Shown here: positions 19,780 through 30,309 of the stretch, piece by piece
Numbering within the stretch: the stretch's first letter is position 1
How the letters are laid out: every line of letters starts with the position of its first letter
DNA from: Prorocentrum cordatum
Taxonomy: Eukaryota; Sar; Dinophyceae; Prorocentrales; Prorocentraceae
Reading direction: 5' to 3'
NCBI GenBank assembly: GCA_963575745.1
Contig: CAUYUJ010003969.1
Location: forward strand, 118,529 to 182,528
Length of the DNA: 64,000 bases
The notes under the pieces: generated by a model
The model's database searches: none
Told to the model about the DNA's origin: nothing
The model's input: only the letters and a program-made list of their open reading frames with translations
Made by a program: the position numbers and the translations under genes

Positions 19780-19905
19780 CTCCTCCTCCTCCTCCTCCCA
19801 CCTCCTCCTCCTCCCCCCACCTCCTCCTCCTCCCTCCTCCTCCTCCTCCTCCTCCTCCTCCTCCTCCTCCTCCTCCTCCTCCTCCTCCTCCTCCCCCTCC
19901 TCCTC
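19780..19905. repeat. (TCC)n array
   Basis: CTC/TCC triplets passing into tcctcattattatcc. Confidence 0.95.
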
Positions 19906-19944
19906 ATCCTTATCCTCATTATTATCCTAATCCTAGCGGGAGGG

Positions 19945-20157
19945 GGCACGAACGAAATGGGTACGGAAAGACTGGGCGCAATACCCAACAGCAGTTCCTG
20001 TTCATTTTGGACAGGAATCGCTGTCCGCGCCGCCGCGGCCTGTGTCCATTGATGAGACAGAAGGCCGTTTGTCCGACAGCGGCCTCTGTTGGTTTGGGAC
20101 AACATTTGTTGATCGGCATTGTGCCCCTTTTTTCCGTACCCATTCCAGGCGTCCAGA
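19945..20157. mobile_element. MITE-like element B, copy 2
   Basis: 'aaatgggtacggaaagactg', 'cccaacagcagttcctgttc' and 'ctgtccgcgccgccgcggcc' on the left; 'ttttttccgtacccattcca' and 'ggcgtccagag' on the right. Same structure as 11803-12015. Confidence 0.8.
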
Positions 20158-20429
20158 GGGAGGGGGGTGTGAAGAGAACTCCGCCCCCCCCCCCCCTCTC
20201 CTGGGGGGGATTGAAGACACCCCCCCGCCCTTTGCGTTCGATGAAAAATGTCGGACGTTCGACGGAGGGAAACGCCCCCCCCCCCCTGCAGAGCGGAGCT
20301 TGAGCGACCCCAGGTCTCCGGCGAGACAGCGATTTTCAATGCAGCCGTTTCCCTTCGGTTTCGGACCCTGGTGCACGTTACCTGTATATTGGGCACTGGG
20401 GCGATAGAGCAGGGATCCTGGACACAAGA

Positions 20430-20640
20430 CCGACCCAGGGGGGAAGTGGCCGAGATCGGGCGGGGCCAGGACGAGGAGCAGTCCGTTCCAGGGCTTTCCC
20501 GAAGGCTCGCAGAGCGTGCAGGAACGCTCTGCCAAGTCCGCGGCGCGCGATACGTCCTCCAGACCCGCCAGATCCAGGAGACCCTCGATCCATCCGCACC
20601 CGGTGGGATCCTCGTCCTGGACGCCGTCTTGCGCGATGTC
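20430..20640. repeat. Dispersed repeat R, copy 1
   Basis: 'ggggccaggacgagga.cagtccgttccag', 'acatcctccaga' (variant) and 'cctcgtcctgg' occur in the same order at 63340-63510. Both strands are open and protein-like in this copy, so a former coding origin is possible, but no family is recognised. Confidence 0.5.
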
Positions 20641-20889
20641 GCGGGGGGCCGCGCGCCGAGGAAGGAGCACATCTCCTCGGGCGTCGGGGTGCGGGCGCGG
20701 CCGTGGCAGTTCCTCCCTGCCCCTCGGGGGGCCCCCCGCGGCGGCCGTGGGGCCGTCGAGGGGCGGCTCGGGGTCGAAGGCAGGCCCCCAGCGGGCCCGG
20801 GCCCCCCTGGGGAGGCCGCGCGGCGGCAAAGGTCACGACGTCGGACGTCTGGGTGCCTCAGTCAGCTCGCAGGTGCCCATTGCATCCTT

Positions 20890-20890
20890 G

Positions 20891-20931
<41 letters not shown>

Positions 20932-20998
20932 CTGCTCCCCCTCGCCCTCCTCCTCCTCCTCCTCCTCCTCCTCCTCCTCCTCCTCCTCCTCCTCCTAT
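20890..20998. repeat. (GTC)n followed by (TCC)n
   Basis: Fourteen or so GTC triplets, a short spacer, then CTC/TCC triplets. Confidence 0.95.
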
Positions 20999-21073
20999 TA
21001 ACCCTCCTCCTGCTACTCTCCCTGCGGCTGCCCCTTAGCCTGTTTCCCTTTTCTGTCCTTGTTCCTCCTCGCA

Positions 21074-21200
21074 TCAGTAAAGATGAGCGACTTCCCAAGG
21101 TTACCCTTGCATCATTCCCCTTCGGCCCATCCTTGTCCGCTTTCGCTGGCCGCGCCCCGCCTGCAAAGTGTCAACATCGCCTTCCAGGACCCTTGCATCC
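21074..21200 (+). repeat. Dispersed repeat K, copy 1
   Basis: 'gatgagcgacttcccaaggttacccttgcatc', 'cccatccttgtccgctttcgctggccgcgcc' and 'aaagtgtcaacatcgccttcca' match 36713-36830, and partly 58715-58830. Confidence 0.65.
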
Positions 21201-21413
21201 GCATCGTGCGTCCTTCTTATCAGTATGTGCTGGTTGAGTGTACACCTCCCTGGAAAGTATTGCAACTCTTCCCTCCCGGCCCCCAAGACCCCCGATCTCA
21301 TGGTTGAGGCAGCAGGCGGCCGACCGCAGAAGCAGAGCGGACCGCGCGGCGGCCCGCGCGGACATGGAAGTTGAGGAGGGCGGGGAGACGGACCGCGCGC
21401 GAGAGCGGCATTA

Positions 21414-21591
21414 CTCTAGATTTCGTTATAAAGGGAGGGGGGTCTCATTTCGGGGGGGGTCTCTTCCAGGCTATCTTGGACGGCCTCGGGGGTCTGGGGA
21501 CGATGTTTTGGAGGGTTCTCCCACGGGGGAGGTCTGAAATTGCTTGTCTTGGAGGGTCCAGACCCCCTCCCTTTTATTACGAAATCTGGAG
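21414..21591. mobile_element. MITE-like element O, copy 1
   Basis: Ends CTCTAGATTTCGTTATAAAG and, inverted, CTTTTATTACGAAATCTGGAG. Flanked by TA on both sides (21412-21413, 21592-21593). The core contains 'gggggggtctcttccaggc' and 'gggttctcccacggggg'. A TA target duplication is typical of Tc1/mariner-like elements but is not specific. Confidence 0.85.
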
Positions 21592-21666
21592 TACCTTTCC
21601 AGGGCAGTGCACGATGAGGTCCGCGTGGCGCTGGCGCGGCGGCGGTGCCAGCGCAGGCGTTCGTCG

Positions 21667-21873
21667 GTGCTCCCAGGCCGCGCCAATGGGCTCGGAGCAG
21701 ATGTGGTCGCAGGAGGATCGCGCCGCATCGCCTGTGCGTCGGCGGTGCGGCGAGATCCAGAGCACCTTTTTTTGTTCTCCATCCTGACCTCGTGGATGCA
21801 TCGCCGACGCATTGGCGATGCTGCGCGATCCTCCGACGACATCTGCTCGGACCCCGTCTGGGCGGCCTCTTAA
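21667..21873. mobile_element. MITE-like element E, copy 2
   Basis: 'aggatcgcgccgcatcgcc', 'ggatgcatcgccgacgcatt' and 'gcgatcctccgacgacatctg' arranged as in the other E copies, with inverted outer arms. Confidence 0.7.
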
Positions 21874-22024
21874 TGTCAAGCTCCGCCAGCTGCCTGACCT
21901 CGGCCAGTGCCGAATGATGCCGCCTGTCGGAGAGCGGCGGTCGTTCAGGGTCGACCTGATCGACGCGGTGTCAGGATCCAGCGCCCACGCCATCCCCACG
22001 TGGACCTGCCGTACCCGCCCAGTA

Positions 22025-22201
22025 CTCCAGATTTCGTAATAAAGGGAGGGGGGTCTCATTTCGGGGGGGGTCTCTTCCAGGCTATCTTGGAGGGCCTCGG
22101 GGGTCTGGGGACGATGTTTTGGAGGGTTCTCCCACGGGGGAGGTCTGAAATGGCTTGTCTTGGAGGGTCCAGACGCTTCCCTTTTATAGCGAAATCTGGA
22201 G
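22025..22201. mobile_element. MITE-like element O, copy 2
   Basis: CTCCAGATTTCGTAATAAAG to GAAATCTGGAG, flanked by TA at 22023-22024 and 22202-22203. Nearly identical to copy 1 over its whole length. Confidence 0.9.
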
Positions 22202-22355
22202 TATCCAATCAGCGTGGCGTTTCAGAAAGGACCTCGCACTCGGGGAGCCGAGAGATGGACCTCCTCACCCCCGGCGGACGGGCGGAACGGAAGTAAATTG
22301 TGAGGGTGGCTCCGCTAGCGGCAGCCAGCCAGCGGGAGCTCGGCGGAGGCTGGGC

Positions 22356-22577
22356 GGTGGCCACGTGATGTTTTTTCGGAGGCGGAGGCTCGGAAGCGGG
22401 CCGTAGTTTCGATTCCCTCGCTCCCCGTCCTTCCCTGAGGCAGGCCCCGACATGGGCTTGTCGCCAACAGACGACGTGATTTTTTTCCGGAGGCGGAGGT
22501 TCGGAAGCGGGCCGTAGTTTCGATGTCCTCGCTCCCCGTCCTTCCCCGAGGCAGGCCCCGACATGGGCTCGTCGCCA
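22356..22577. repeat. 111-bp tandem duplication
   Basis: 'cggaagcgggccgtagtttc' occurs at 22391 and 22502, and the surrounding sequence through 'cgacatgggct.gtcgccaacagacg' is duplicated with few changes. 22600-23390 beyond it has no supported gene. Confidence 0.85.
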
Positions 22578-23397
22578 ACAGACGGCGGGTGCCCTCGCGC
22601 CATTGTGGTCCCCTGGATCATGGCGGATACACCCGGCGCGCGGACTGCCGCACAGAGGTGGGGCCGACGTCGCTTCCAACCGTCCGTCTTTCACGATGCC
22701 GGGATTGCCCCGCGGGGGCGCGAAGAGGCTCTCGCGAGTCGCGCGCCGCGCTGGGGGCCAGGGCGGCTGCCCTCCTGCCGGGCGGCGGCGCGGGGGCGCG
22801 AGGGCGTGAGCTCGCGCATCGCGGGGCGCGCGATGCCCGAGGCTGGGTGCCTACTTTGGGCTCCGGAAGGGGCGTGCCCCGCGGGGCCGATGTCGTGCAC
22901 CGCGGGGCGTCGAGGCGCGGAGGCAGTGGCGGACATCGCCGGCCAGGCGCACTTCGGAGTGGGCCTTCGCCAGAGTGGCCTTTGGGTGCAGGCCCACCAC
23001 TGGGCTTCCCCGATCGCCGAGCACGGTGCGACAGCACCGTCTTGCACGTCTGTGTTCGGTCCCCCCGCGGCGCTCAAACAGCCGCGCATCAAAGGTCGCT
23101 GTTGCCCAGGGTCGCTCCTGCGTGTAGCCGGTGCGGGCTCCAGAAGGGCTCGGCTCCCCGGGCTTGTCCAGGCCGTGGGGAGCCGGCTCGTGGCGGAGGC
23201 GCCCGCAGTGCTGGCGCCGCAGCGCAGCCAGAAGAGGTCCCTTTGGCTCCTCGGTTGGCCGTCCTGATGGTAGCACGGTGGTGGCGGGCTCCTCTCGGCG
23301 GCGGGCCAGGGGATGGGGGGGAAGTCAGCCAGAGGAGGCCTTCTCGGAAGGCTCGGAAGCCTCCCGACCTCCCGAGCAGTCTTCCGAGCCTCCCTTT

Positions 23398-23459
23398 TTA
23401 TACATATATATATATACCTATATATATATGTATATGTATATGTATACATATATATATAA

Positions 23460-23499
<40 letters not shown>

Positions 23500-23500
23500 C
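23398..23500. repeat. (TA)n/(ATAC)n microsatellite
   Basis: TATATA with interspersed CATA and GTATA, strikingly AT-rich against the GC-rich surroundings. The Ile/Tyr open frames are shadows. Confidence 0.95.
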
Positions 23501-23820
23501 CCCCGGAGATAGAGGCAGCCTCCCAGCAGAGCCCGAGGGCCTCGGAGAAGCCCCGGGCGCCCTCCGCGGAGGCCGCCTCCCCCTCGCACCCCTCTCCCCC
23601 TCGCCCGCCGCCGCCCAAACAGCAGGCGCGGCACGTCCGGTGCTGCGAGGGCTCGTCCCTGGAGGCCTGCGCGGCCTCACGTCAGGCCTGCCGGCGCCCT
23701 GCCCCGCCCCCCGCTGCTGTCTGCGGCCTCCGCGCAGCGCCGCGGCGCGCGGAGCCTCCCCTCCCCTCCCGCCTCCCTCCTCCTCCTCCGTTCCCTGTCC
23801 TGCTTCCCGGCTCCCCTCGG

Positions 23821-23996
23821 GCCATGAAAACATCGTGGCGGAAGGTCTGCCGCTGTTCTCGGCCTCTGTTGGGCCCTCCTGGGGCCTCGGGACCGTCAGC
23901 GAGAACGCTTCAGTATGAGAGGCCACTCCCGGGGAATGGGTCGAGAGCTCTGGGGGTCGACGTCCTGAAAAAAAAACGTGGCGTCCGGGGTCTGGG
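23821..23996 (-). mobile_element. Family A copy, reverse
   Basis: 'atgaaaacatcgtggcggaa' through 'gggtcgacgtcctga' to 'ccggggtctggg'. Faces the forward copy at 24034. Confidence 0.8.
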
Positions 23997-24033
23997 TAAG
24001 GAGCTCCCTCGTCTTCCATTCCCTTTTCCCAGT

Positions 24034-24200
24034 CCCCCGACGCCATGATATTTCTACGAGGTCGACCCTCAGAGGTCTCGACCCATTCCCCTGGACCAGT
24101 TTTTCCGTCCCGAGTCTTTTTGTTGACGGTCCCGAGGGCTGGATGGGGCCTCCAGGGGCCGAAAGTTCGGTCCCAAGCCTCCCGCCAGGATTTTTCCCCG
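24034..24200 (+). mobile_element. Family A copy
   Basis: 'cagtcccccgacgccatgat', 'gtcgaccctcagaggtctcg', 'tgacggtcccgagg', 'gcctcccgccaggattttt'. The right end merges with the next A copy. Confidence 0.75.
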
Positions 24201-24201
24201 G

Positions 24202-24549
24202 ACCCCCGACGTCAAATTGTTGCATTACTTCAGGAGGGAAAAGCACACAGACACAATTGATCGTCGACTCCCCAGAAAATACGGGAAAATTTGGGAAGTG
24301 GTGGGGAAGACAGAAGCCCAGAAAATATGGGAAAATATTGGGAATCTTTTTACTTGTGTGTCTTTATTTGTGTGTCCCAGGGCCCCTTCAATGACGTCGA
24401 CCCCCAGAGCTCTCGACCCATCCTCCCCGGGACCAGCCTCTCGTCCCGAGGCGGTCCTGCACGACCCCGAGGGCCGGTGGGCGCCTCCAGAGGCCGAAGC
24501 TTCGGAGAAGCCTCCCGTCGTGCGAGTTTTCAAGCGCCCCAGGGGGCCC
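24202..24549 (+). mobile_element. Family A copy interrupted by element C
   Basis: Starts gacccccgacgtcaaattgt, resumes after element C with atgacgtcgacccccagagc, and ends gccccagggggccca. The interruption falls in the terminal palindrome of A. Confidence 0.8.
24229..24390. mobile_element. Element C, copy 3, nested in A
   Basis: TTCAGGAGGGAAAAGCACAC to GGGCCCCTTCA. The A sequence on either side is ATTAC (24224-24228) and ATGAC (24391-24395), a likely 5-bp target duplication with one change. Confidence 0.8.
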
Positions 24550-24737
24550 AGACCCCTTCGGGCAATGAAAAAATCATGACGGAAGGTTTTTCTCCATGTT
24601 CGGCCTCCTGGGGCCCTCTACCGGGTCTCGGGAGCGTCAGAAAAGGACTCAGGATGGAGGGCGGGTCATGGGGAGAGGGTCGGGACCTCTGGGGGTCGAC
24701 GTAATGAAGAAGTCATTACGTCGGGGGTCTGGGGGCC
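24550..24737 (-). mobile_element. Family A copy, reverse
   Basis: 'gaaaaaatcatgacggaagg', 'tcaggatggagggcgggtca', 'gggtcgacgtaatgaaga' and 'acgtcgggggtctggg'. Confidence 0.85.
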
Positions 24738-24951
24738 TGGGTTGCCTTCGAACCCCCAAATCCTTTCGTACTCGTTTCCCGGGTCCGTTTTTTAAGGCGC
24801 CCTTTTTGTAACTGGGGGGGGTCTGGGTTGTTAGGGCGCTTTCTTTGGATTGGGACCCCGGTTTATTGAGGCGCCCCGTCGACGAGGGGAGTCCAGAATG
24901 TTGGGTCGCATTTGGAGGGGGGTCCGGTTTCTTAGGGGCGGGCGATTAACC

Positions 24952-25083
24952 CAGACCCCCGACGTGATGTTTTTTTCATTACGTCGACCCCCAGAGGTCC
25001 CGACCCTCCTGAGTCGTTTTTTGACGCTCCCGAGGCCCGGTGAGGGCCCGTCCTGACTTCTTTTTTCTCGAGGGGGTCTGGGA
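24952..25083 (+). mobile_element. Internally deleted family A copy
   Basis: Both ends are present (CCCAGACCCCCGACGTGATG / CTCGAGGGGGTCTGGG), but about 50 bp of the middle is missing. AA flanks both sides, a possible 2-bp duplication. Confidence 0.8.
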
Positions 25084-25129
25084 AGAAGGGATTTGTTCGG
25101 ATGCAACTCCTGGGAGGTCAAATTTTGTT

Positions 25130-25225
25130 TTTGCCCTGGACCGAAGTCCGGCTTTATCCCGTTTACTCCTGCTTAGTCCCGCTCAATCTCGCTTAATCTA
25201 GCGCAATCCTGCTTCCTCCGAGGTC
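25130..25225. repeat. Minisatellite of 'cccgcttaatc' type units
   Basis: tcccgtttactcctgcttag / tcccgctcaatctcgcttaatc units of about 10-12 bp. Confidence 0.6.
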
Positions 25226-25312
25226 CACTCCAGCAGAACAGCCCCCCAGTGCGGCTGAACCCTCCTCAGTCCTTCCGACGAAAACCTGCCAGCAGCTGCC
25301 TCTTAAGACTTG

Positions 25313-25476
25313 TCAGGAGGGGGAAAAACACACAGACACAATGAATCGTCCACTCCCAGGGAAATATGGGAAAATATGGGAAGTGGGGGGGAAGACAACA
25401 ACCCCAGAAAATATTGGGAAATATGGGGACTCCTTTGATTTGTGTGTATTTCTCTGTGTGTCCTGGGGCCCCTTCA
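25313..25476. mobile_element. Element C, copy 4
   Basis: TCAGGAGGGGGAAAAACACA to GGGGCCCCTTCA with the repeated 'aaatatggg' core. Confidence 0.8.
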
Positions 25477-25739
25477 CTTTGGAGCACCCAGACCTCCCCC
25501 CCCCTTTGCTCGCCGGGCAGGCCGCCCGAGCGTGCGGCCCGAGCGCGCGCGGCGCCCGATCGCCCGAGGGCCGCCGCGGGGCGGCTAGGCCGCGGGCGGC
25601 CATGCTGCCCTGGGCGTGGCCGCAGAGCGCCCCGCCGCCCGGGCCGGCGCCGTCGCGGGCGGTGACGACGTGCGCGGCGCGGCCGAAGACGGTCGCCGCC
25701 GGCCGTCGGCACCGCCCGCCGCCGTCTGTCGGCGCCGTC

Positions 25740-25754
25740 TGTCGGCGCCGTCGC

Positions 25755-25840
<86 letters not shown>

Positions 25841-25880
25841 TCGTGGTCCGTCCGTCCGTCCGTCCGTCCGTCGCCGCCGC
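25740..25880. repeat. (CGT)n/(CCG)n and (CCGT)n array
   Basis: GTCGCC and GTC triplets, then a tccgtccgtccgtccg tetranucleotide run at about 25847-25872. 25480-25740 before it and 25880-26460 after it are GC-rich, with no gene seen. Confidence 0.9.
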
Positions 25881-26464
25881 CCGTCGTCGCAGCAGCAGCC
25901 TTGCGTCGCCGGCGATTTTGCCGCGGTTCCAGGGCCCCGGGAGCCCGACGGATCGAACCGCGTCGGAACGTGCGGCGGAAAGAGACGGGTGCACCCGACG
26001 TGCGGAAGGGCGCGCTGTGGGAGACGGGAAGAACAAAAGGGGGGCCCCCGCTTCAAGCTGGCCCCCTCCTTCTTCCTCCCGACAGGCGGTGCTTCCGAAG
26101 AGCAGCCCCCCCTTCTTCTGGGAAGCTTAGGGGTCCTTTTCAAGGGGGGGGGGCTTCGGAAGCCCCCCCCCCCTCCTCCGTCAGGAGGGGGGGCGGGGGT
26201 TCCTTAAGCTCCCCCCCGCCTCCCGTGCTGTAAGGGGGGGCGCTTCGGAAGCCAGACGCCCCTCCCCCTTTCGGGCCTGCGGAAGCTTCCCCCTCCTCCC
26301 TTTTGCCAAGCAGGGGGTCGCCGGTCAAGGGGGCGGGGGCTTCCGGAGCTCCCTTCCCTTCTTGCCGGGCTGAGGATAAGCCTTGGCACACCTCTGCAAT
26401 GGGGAGAGGGGTTCGGAAGCCATCCCCCGCATCTCTCCCTTTCTTGCAATTCTGCGCCATGTCT

Positions 26465-26619
26465 TGTCGTCGCCGTCGTCGTCGTAGTTCTCGTCGTCGT
26501 CGTCGTTGTCGTATCCGTCGTCGTCGTCATCATCGTCGTCGCGGTCGTCCTCGTGGCCGTTGTCGTCTTCGTCGTTGTGGTTCTCGTCGTCGTCTTTTTG
26601 CCCTCGCCTTCGCCGCGGT

Positions 26620-26651
<32 letters not shown>

Positions 26652-26700
26652 TCGGCGACGGCGTCGGCGTCGGCGTCGGCGTTGTCGTCGTCGCGCCTTG
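26465..26700. repeat. (CGT)n array, imperfect
   Basis: Long cgtcgtcgt run with gtt/gcc/gat interruptions. The Arg/Val/Ser open frames are shadows. Confidence 0.9.
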
Positions 26701-26734
26701 TCCCCATTGTAGAGCAGAATGATGTATACTAGTT

Positions 26735-27320
26735 GTTTCCGCTTTCTGCGTTGCCCGTTGACGGTTGGCGAAGAGTGGTGATTATGCCCCCTTGCGTTGC
26801 CACGTGGCGAGAATCATGTATTATTACGGTCGAGCATCTGATTAAGAAACTTCCTCCTGGAAAGTTGGGTCAGCGTTTCCTGACCAAACGCTGGCCCAGT
26901 TTCTGGATCACGTTCGCCCCTCCAGCATTCGCCGAAGAAGCTGGCCCAGCTTTGTTGTAAGAAACGTTCGCCAGATTTGCCCAGGCTTCTCAACTTATGA
27001 TGTTCTTGATCGCATGTTTTGCTGTAGTTGTTCGCTCTCCCAGGGTTGCTTGCTCTGTGATGAGCACAGTAGCATTTCATGTGCTGCCGCCGCTGCGGTG
27101 CCTCGTGACGGGTTCAGTCGACGATGGAGGAGACCCGAAGGATCTCACAACTGTTCAGACAGTCCCCGGAGACTTCCCCAGGGTCCTTGAAGATCTAGAC
27201 GTCCGTGAAGCCCAGAACTGGAGGGGCGGAGTGGTGCGCAGGGGGGTGGGCTTCGGGCCGGGGAGGTCCAGAGGGAGGGGGGGTAGCTCGTGGTCGTCGT
27301 CGTCGTCGCTGCCGCCGCCT

Positions 27321-27352
<32 letters not shown>

Positions 27353-28450
27353 CTCGTCGTCGTCGTCATCGTCGGCGTCGTTGTCGTCATTGGCGTCATC
27401 GTGGTCATCATTGTCGTCGTTCGTTCTCGTCGTCGCCGTCACCGTCGTTGTCGTCGTCGTCGTCGTAATCGTGGTCGTCGTCGGCGTCGTCGCCGAACCA
27501 TTTTCTCGTTGCCACCTTTATGGGGTACAGACGAAAATTAGGCGTTTCGCCATTCAGTGACGAGCAGATAAATATGTTTCCGCTCCCTGCGCTGCCACGT
27601 GAAAAGTATAGTATGATGGTATTCGTTGGTCGCTTGCCAACTGACGGGTAGAGCAAAACACTGTTTGGCTTCGCCTTCCTGCGTTGCCACCTGACGGACA
27701 TACTTTTTTGTTTGCTCTGCCTCCCCGCGTTGCCACGCAGCTAGTACGAGTAGAGTGTTCTGACTTCGACCCCCCCCCCAGGCGGTGCAATGCGACGTGT
27801 GGAGAAGGATGTAATGAGTTCAGTGTTTCCTTAACGACTCCTTGGGGATTCTTCTGGCTTCTTGAGTGAGAGGGCCCCGAAGGATCTCGGTGTTTTCTGG
27901 CGGGCCGCTGGCTGCTGCGAGGCCACGCGATCGGCAGAGCAGCCACCTGCCTGCTTCCGCCGCCCCGCGCTGCCGCGTGGCGAGCAGAGCAGAGCCGTCG
28001 GCGATCCGCCAGAGTGTAGCCACGTGGGGGCCCCGAAGCGCCCCAAGACGCCCAGGAGGGGCTCTCGACGGCCACAGATGCCTCGAAACCCGCCCTTCCC
28101 CCGCCCCCCCCGCCCACCCCACCCACGCGGCCCTCCCACCGGCCCTCCCAGCCGTTCCCCCCTCGCGGCCCTTCCCCCCTCGCGGCCCTTTCCCCTCCCC
28201 CGTCGCGGACCTTCCCCCCCCCCCCCCCCTGCGCCCCGCCCTCCCCCCTCACCCCTACGCGGCCCTCCCCCCCGCCCTCCCAACCATTCCCCCCCCACCC
28301 TCGTCCAGTTTGCCCCCGCCCCCCGTCGACAGCGCCCCACCAGGCGCTGCCGTGTGACGGGAGTAGAACGTTGTGCTGCCCGGCTCCCGACGTTGCCACG
28401 CGATTCGAGTTCTGGGGCAGTGCTGTTGCTCCTCCTTCCGCCAAGCAAGG
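26735..28450. repeat. Scattered degenerate repeat 'cgttgccacgtgg'
   Basis: Related units occur at about 26744, 26795, 27589, 27693, 27729, 27969 and 28389, as (c)tgc(g/c)(t/c)tgccacgtg(g). Between them are a (CGT)n array (27290-27490) and AT-richer spacers. Probably a decayed tandem or dispersed family; no coding call. Confidence 0.45.
27290..27490. repeat. (CGT)n array
   Basis: Imperfect GTC/CGT triplets with ATC and TTC interruptions. Confidence 0.9.
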
Positions 28451-29030
28451 CACTGGCCGTGCCACGAGTGGAGCGTGGAATGGTATTGGTTCGGACTGGG
28501 GAGCTCCAAGGGCAGCGGCGAGGGGGGAGCTAGCGTGGGGCGAAGAAGAGGGGGGAGAGGGTGGCGGCTTTCCGACGGGAGAGGCAAAACAGTGGATGGT
28601 GTAGCCTGCAGGGGAGGGAAAGGGGAGGGGGGAGGGGGCTGCTGGGGCAGCGGAGCCAAAGAGGGCGCAGCTTCAGGAACGCGAGGAAAGGGCGGAGGGG
28701 GGAGGGGCTTCAGGTAGGGGAGTTCCAAGGAAGGGCGGGGGGGGGGAGCTTGCAGAGGCCGCGGGGGGCGGGTGGGGGGGGGGAAGCGGGGGAGGGGGGG
28801 GAGGCCCCAGCGGGAAAGGGGGCGGGGGGGGTGTTTCCAACCAGGGACGTAAAACATGGGGGGGGGGAGCTCGCAGGGGGGGTCCTCTGGCAGGGGAGTC
28901 AAAGGCCAGGGAGGGGGCGGGGTGTAGCTTCAAGAGCGCGAAAAATGAGGAGAGGGGGGGTCTCCCGACAGGGGATGTACAAGTGTGGGGGGGTAGCCGA
29001 GGGGATCCCCCCCCCGCCGCCCCCCCCCTT
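28080..29030. repeat. Homopolymer-rich C then G tract
   Basis: 28080-28330 is dominated by C runs, 28500-29020 by G runs with recurring 'gggggagctt.cag' units. The halves are roughly complementary in composition. Confidence 0.6.
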
Positions 29031-29289
29031 TGCTCGGCCCGGTCTCTGCTGGCGCGCTCCTTGAAACTGCGATGTTGTAACGTTTTCACGTTATTTTGTT
29101 TGTTCCTGTGTGGGGGGCCCAGAAGTCCTGCCCCTCTTCCCGTGGCTTGTTTGCTCATCCTGAGTAACCTCGTGCCCCGGAGGAAGAACACATGCCCCTC
29201 TTTTCCCCCCTCTATGTTTTATTTCGGTTCAATAGGGTTTAAGTGTCGAGAGGGGCGCGGAGGCCGAACTTGATAATGCACAGCAGAAG

Positions 29290-29640
29290 TTGCCAATCGA
29301 AGTTGCTATCGTCTCATGTTGACTAGCAACAGTATCAAAACGCTGAGCATGGCCATGGTGGTCTCGCCAAATCAGCTACCGCAATCACGAGCTCCAAAGG
29401 GTGCCGAGCCTGCATGGGCGAGTGGTTTGAAGCCGTTCACAAGAGATGTTTCTTGGTCAGAACGGCCAAGGACCTCTCTCGCGCAGGCAAGTTGTAGCCA
29501 CGAGCCTCGAGATCTCTCGAGTCAGTCTTGTGCCAAGATCTACAAGGGCAGTCTACATGAGCGCCCAGGATCACGATCATCACCATCATCATCATCAGCC
29601 GCAGCACCATCGTCATCATCATAACTTATAGCTAACATCG
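29290..29640. other. Unique sequence, no gene recognised
   Basis: Moderate-GC sequence ending in CAT/ATC triplets at 29580-29625. A 102-codon frame exists, but it ends in poly-Ser from that array and has no recognised motif. Confidence 0.3.
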
Positions 29641-29749
29641 CACTCCCTGGGAAACTCGTTGATTATCCCCGCCAGACCCCCGAACTTTGTCATCCCCTCG
29701 TGATACTTCTGCGGGACACAGGAGTAGTTTATGAGAGTCCTGGGGGCCC

Positions 29750-29955
29750 GGCAAGGGCCACTACGGGTTCAAACCGGCCGACCCTGCGATCATGGCGTGT
29801 CCATATTTCCGAGCCGGGTGTCTTCGCTCAGATTCGGGCCCGGGGACCCTCACATATCGAGCTTGCTCGGAAAATGGCGCCGACAGATGGAGCATTGGGC
29901 TGCAGTCGTGATTGTTCGCGATGTTCCAATTTTTGCTGAGACGTCGGATTCCGGG
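29750..29955 (-). repeat. Dispersed repeat Q, copy 2
   Basis: Read on the minus strand it has 'atccgacgtctc', 'gtgagggtccccgggcccg' and 'gaagacacccggctcgga' in the same order as 2950-3110. Confidence 0.55.
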
Positions 29956-29962
29956 GGAAGAC

Positions 29963-30208
29963 CTAGAGACCTCCTAGATAGGGTCGGAGTAGATGGGGTC
30001 GGAAGATCATGCCGCATCGGCGAAACATCGGTGATGCATCGGCTATGCATCGCCGATGCACCGGCGATACATCTGCGACGTCGGCGATGCACCGCCGACG
30101 TCGGCGTGGAGAAAACCAGGCTTCGAATCGAGACGCATCGCCGATGCATCGGCGATGCGACCCCATCTTCTCCGACCCCATCTTCTCCGACCCCATCTGG
30201 GAGACCTA
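29963..30208. mobile_element. MITE-like element E, most complete copy
   Basis: The outer arms are inverted (left gggtcggagtagatggggtc; right matching ccccatcttctccgacccc, itself duplicated). The body repeats 'gcatcgccgatgcatcggcg'. GAAGAC lies on both sides (29957-29962, 30209-30214), a possible 6-bp target duplication. Confidence 0.8.
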
Positions 30209-30309
30209 GAAGACCACCCGTCCTGGTCTTGTCTGGGGTGTGTTACGACTCAGGTTGTGATTCGTAGCGTTGCCGCAGCGGGCACGGCTTCCCCTGGGGC
30301 CGTAAGCGA

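Noticed and set aside
23398-23634. Ile/Tyr-rich frames as membrane peptides
   Set aside because: They translate the (TA)n microsatellite; same at 37655.
26465-28450. Val/Arg-rich frames over (CGT)n arrays
   Set aside because: Microsatellite shadows; no motif and no splice-like ends.
29760-29785. 'gggttcaaaccggcc' as a tRNA T-arm
   Set aside because: No acceptor stem, anticodon arm or D-arm can be fitted around it, and it lies in dispersed repeat Q.
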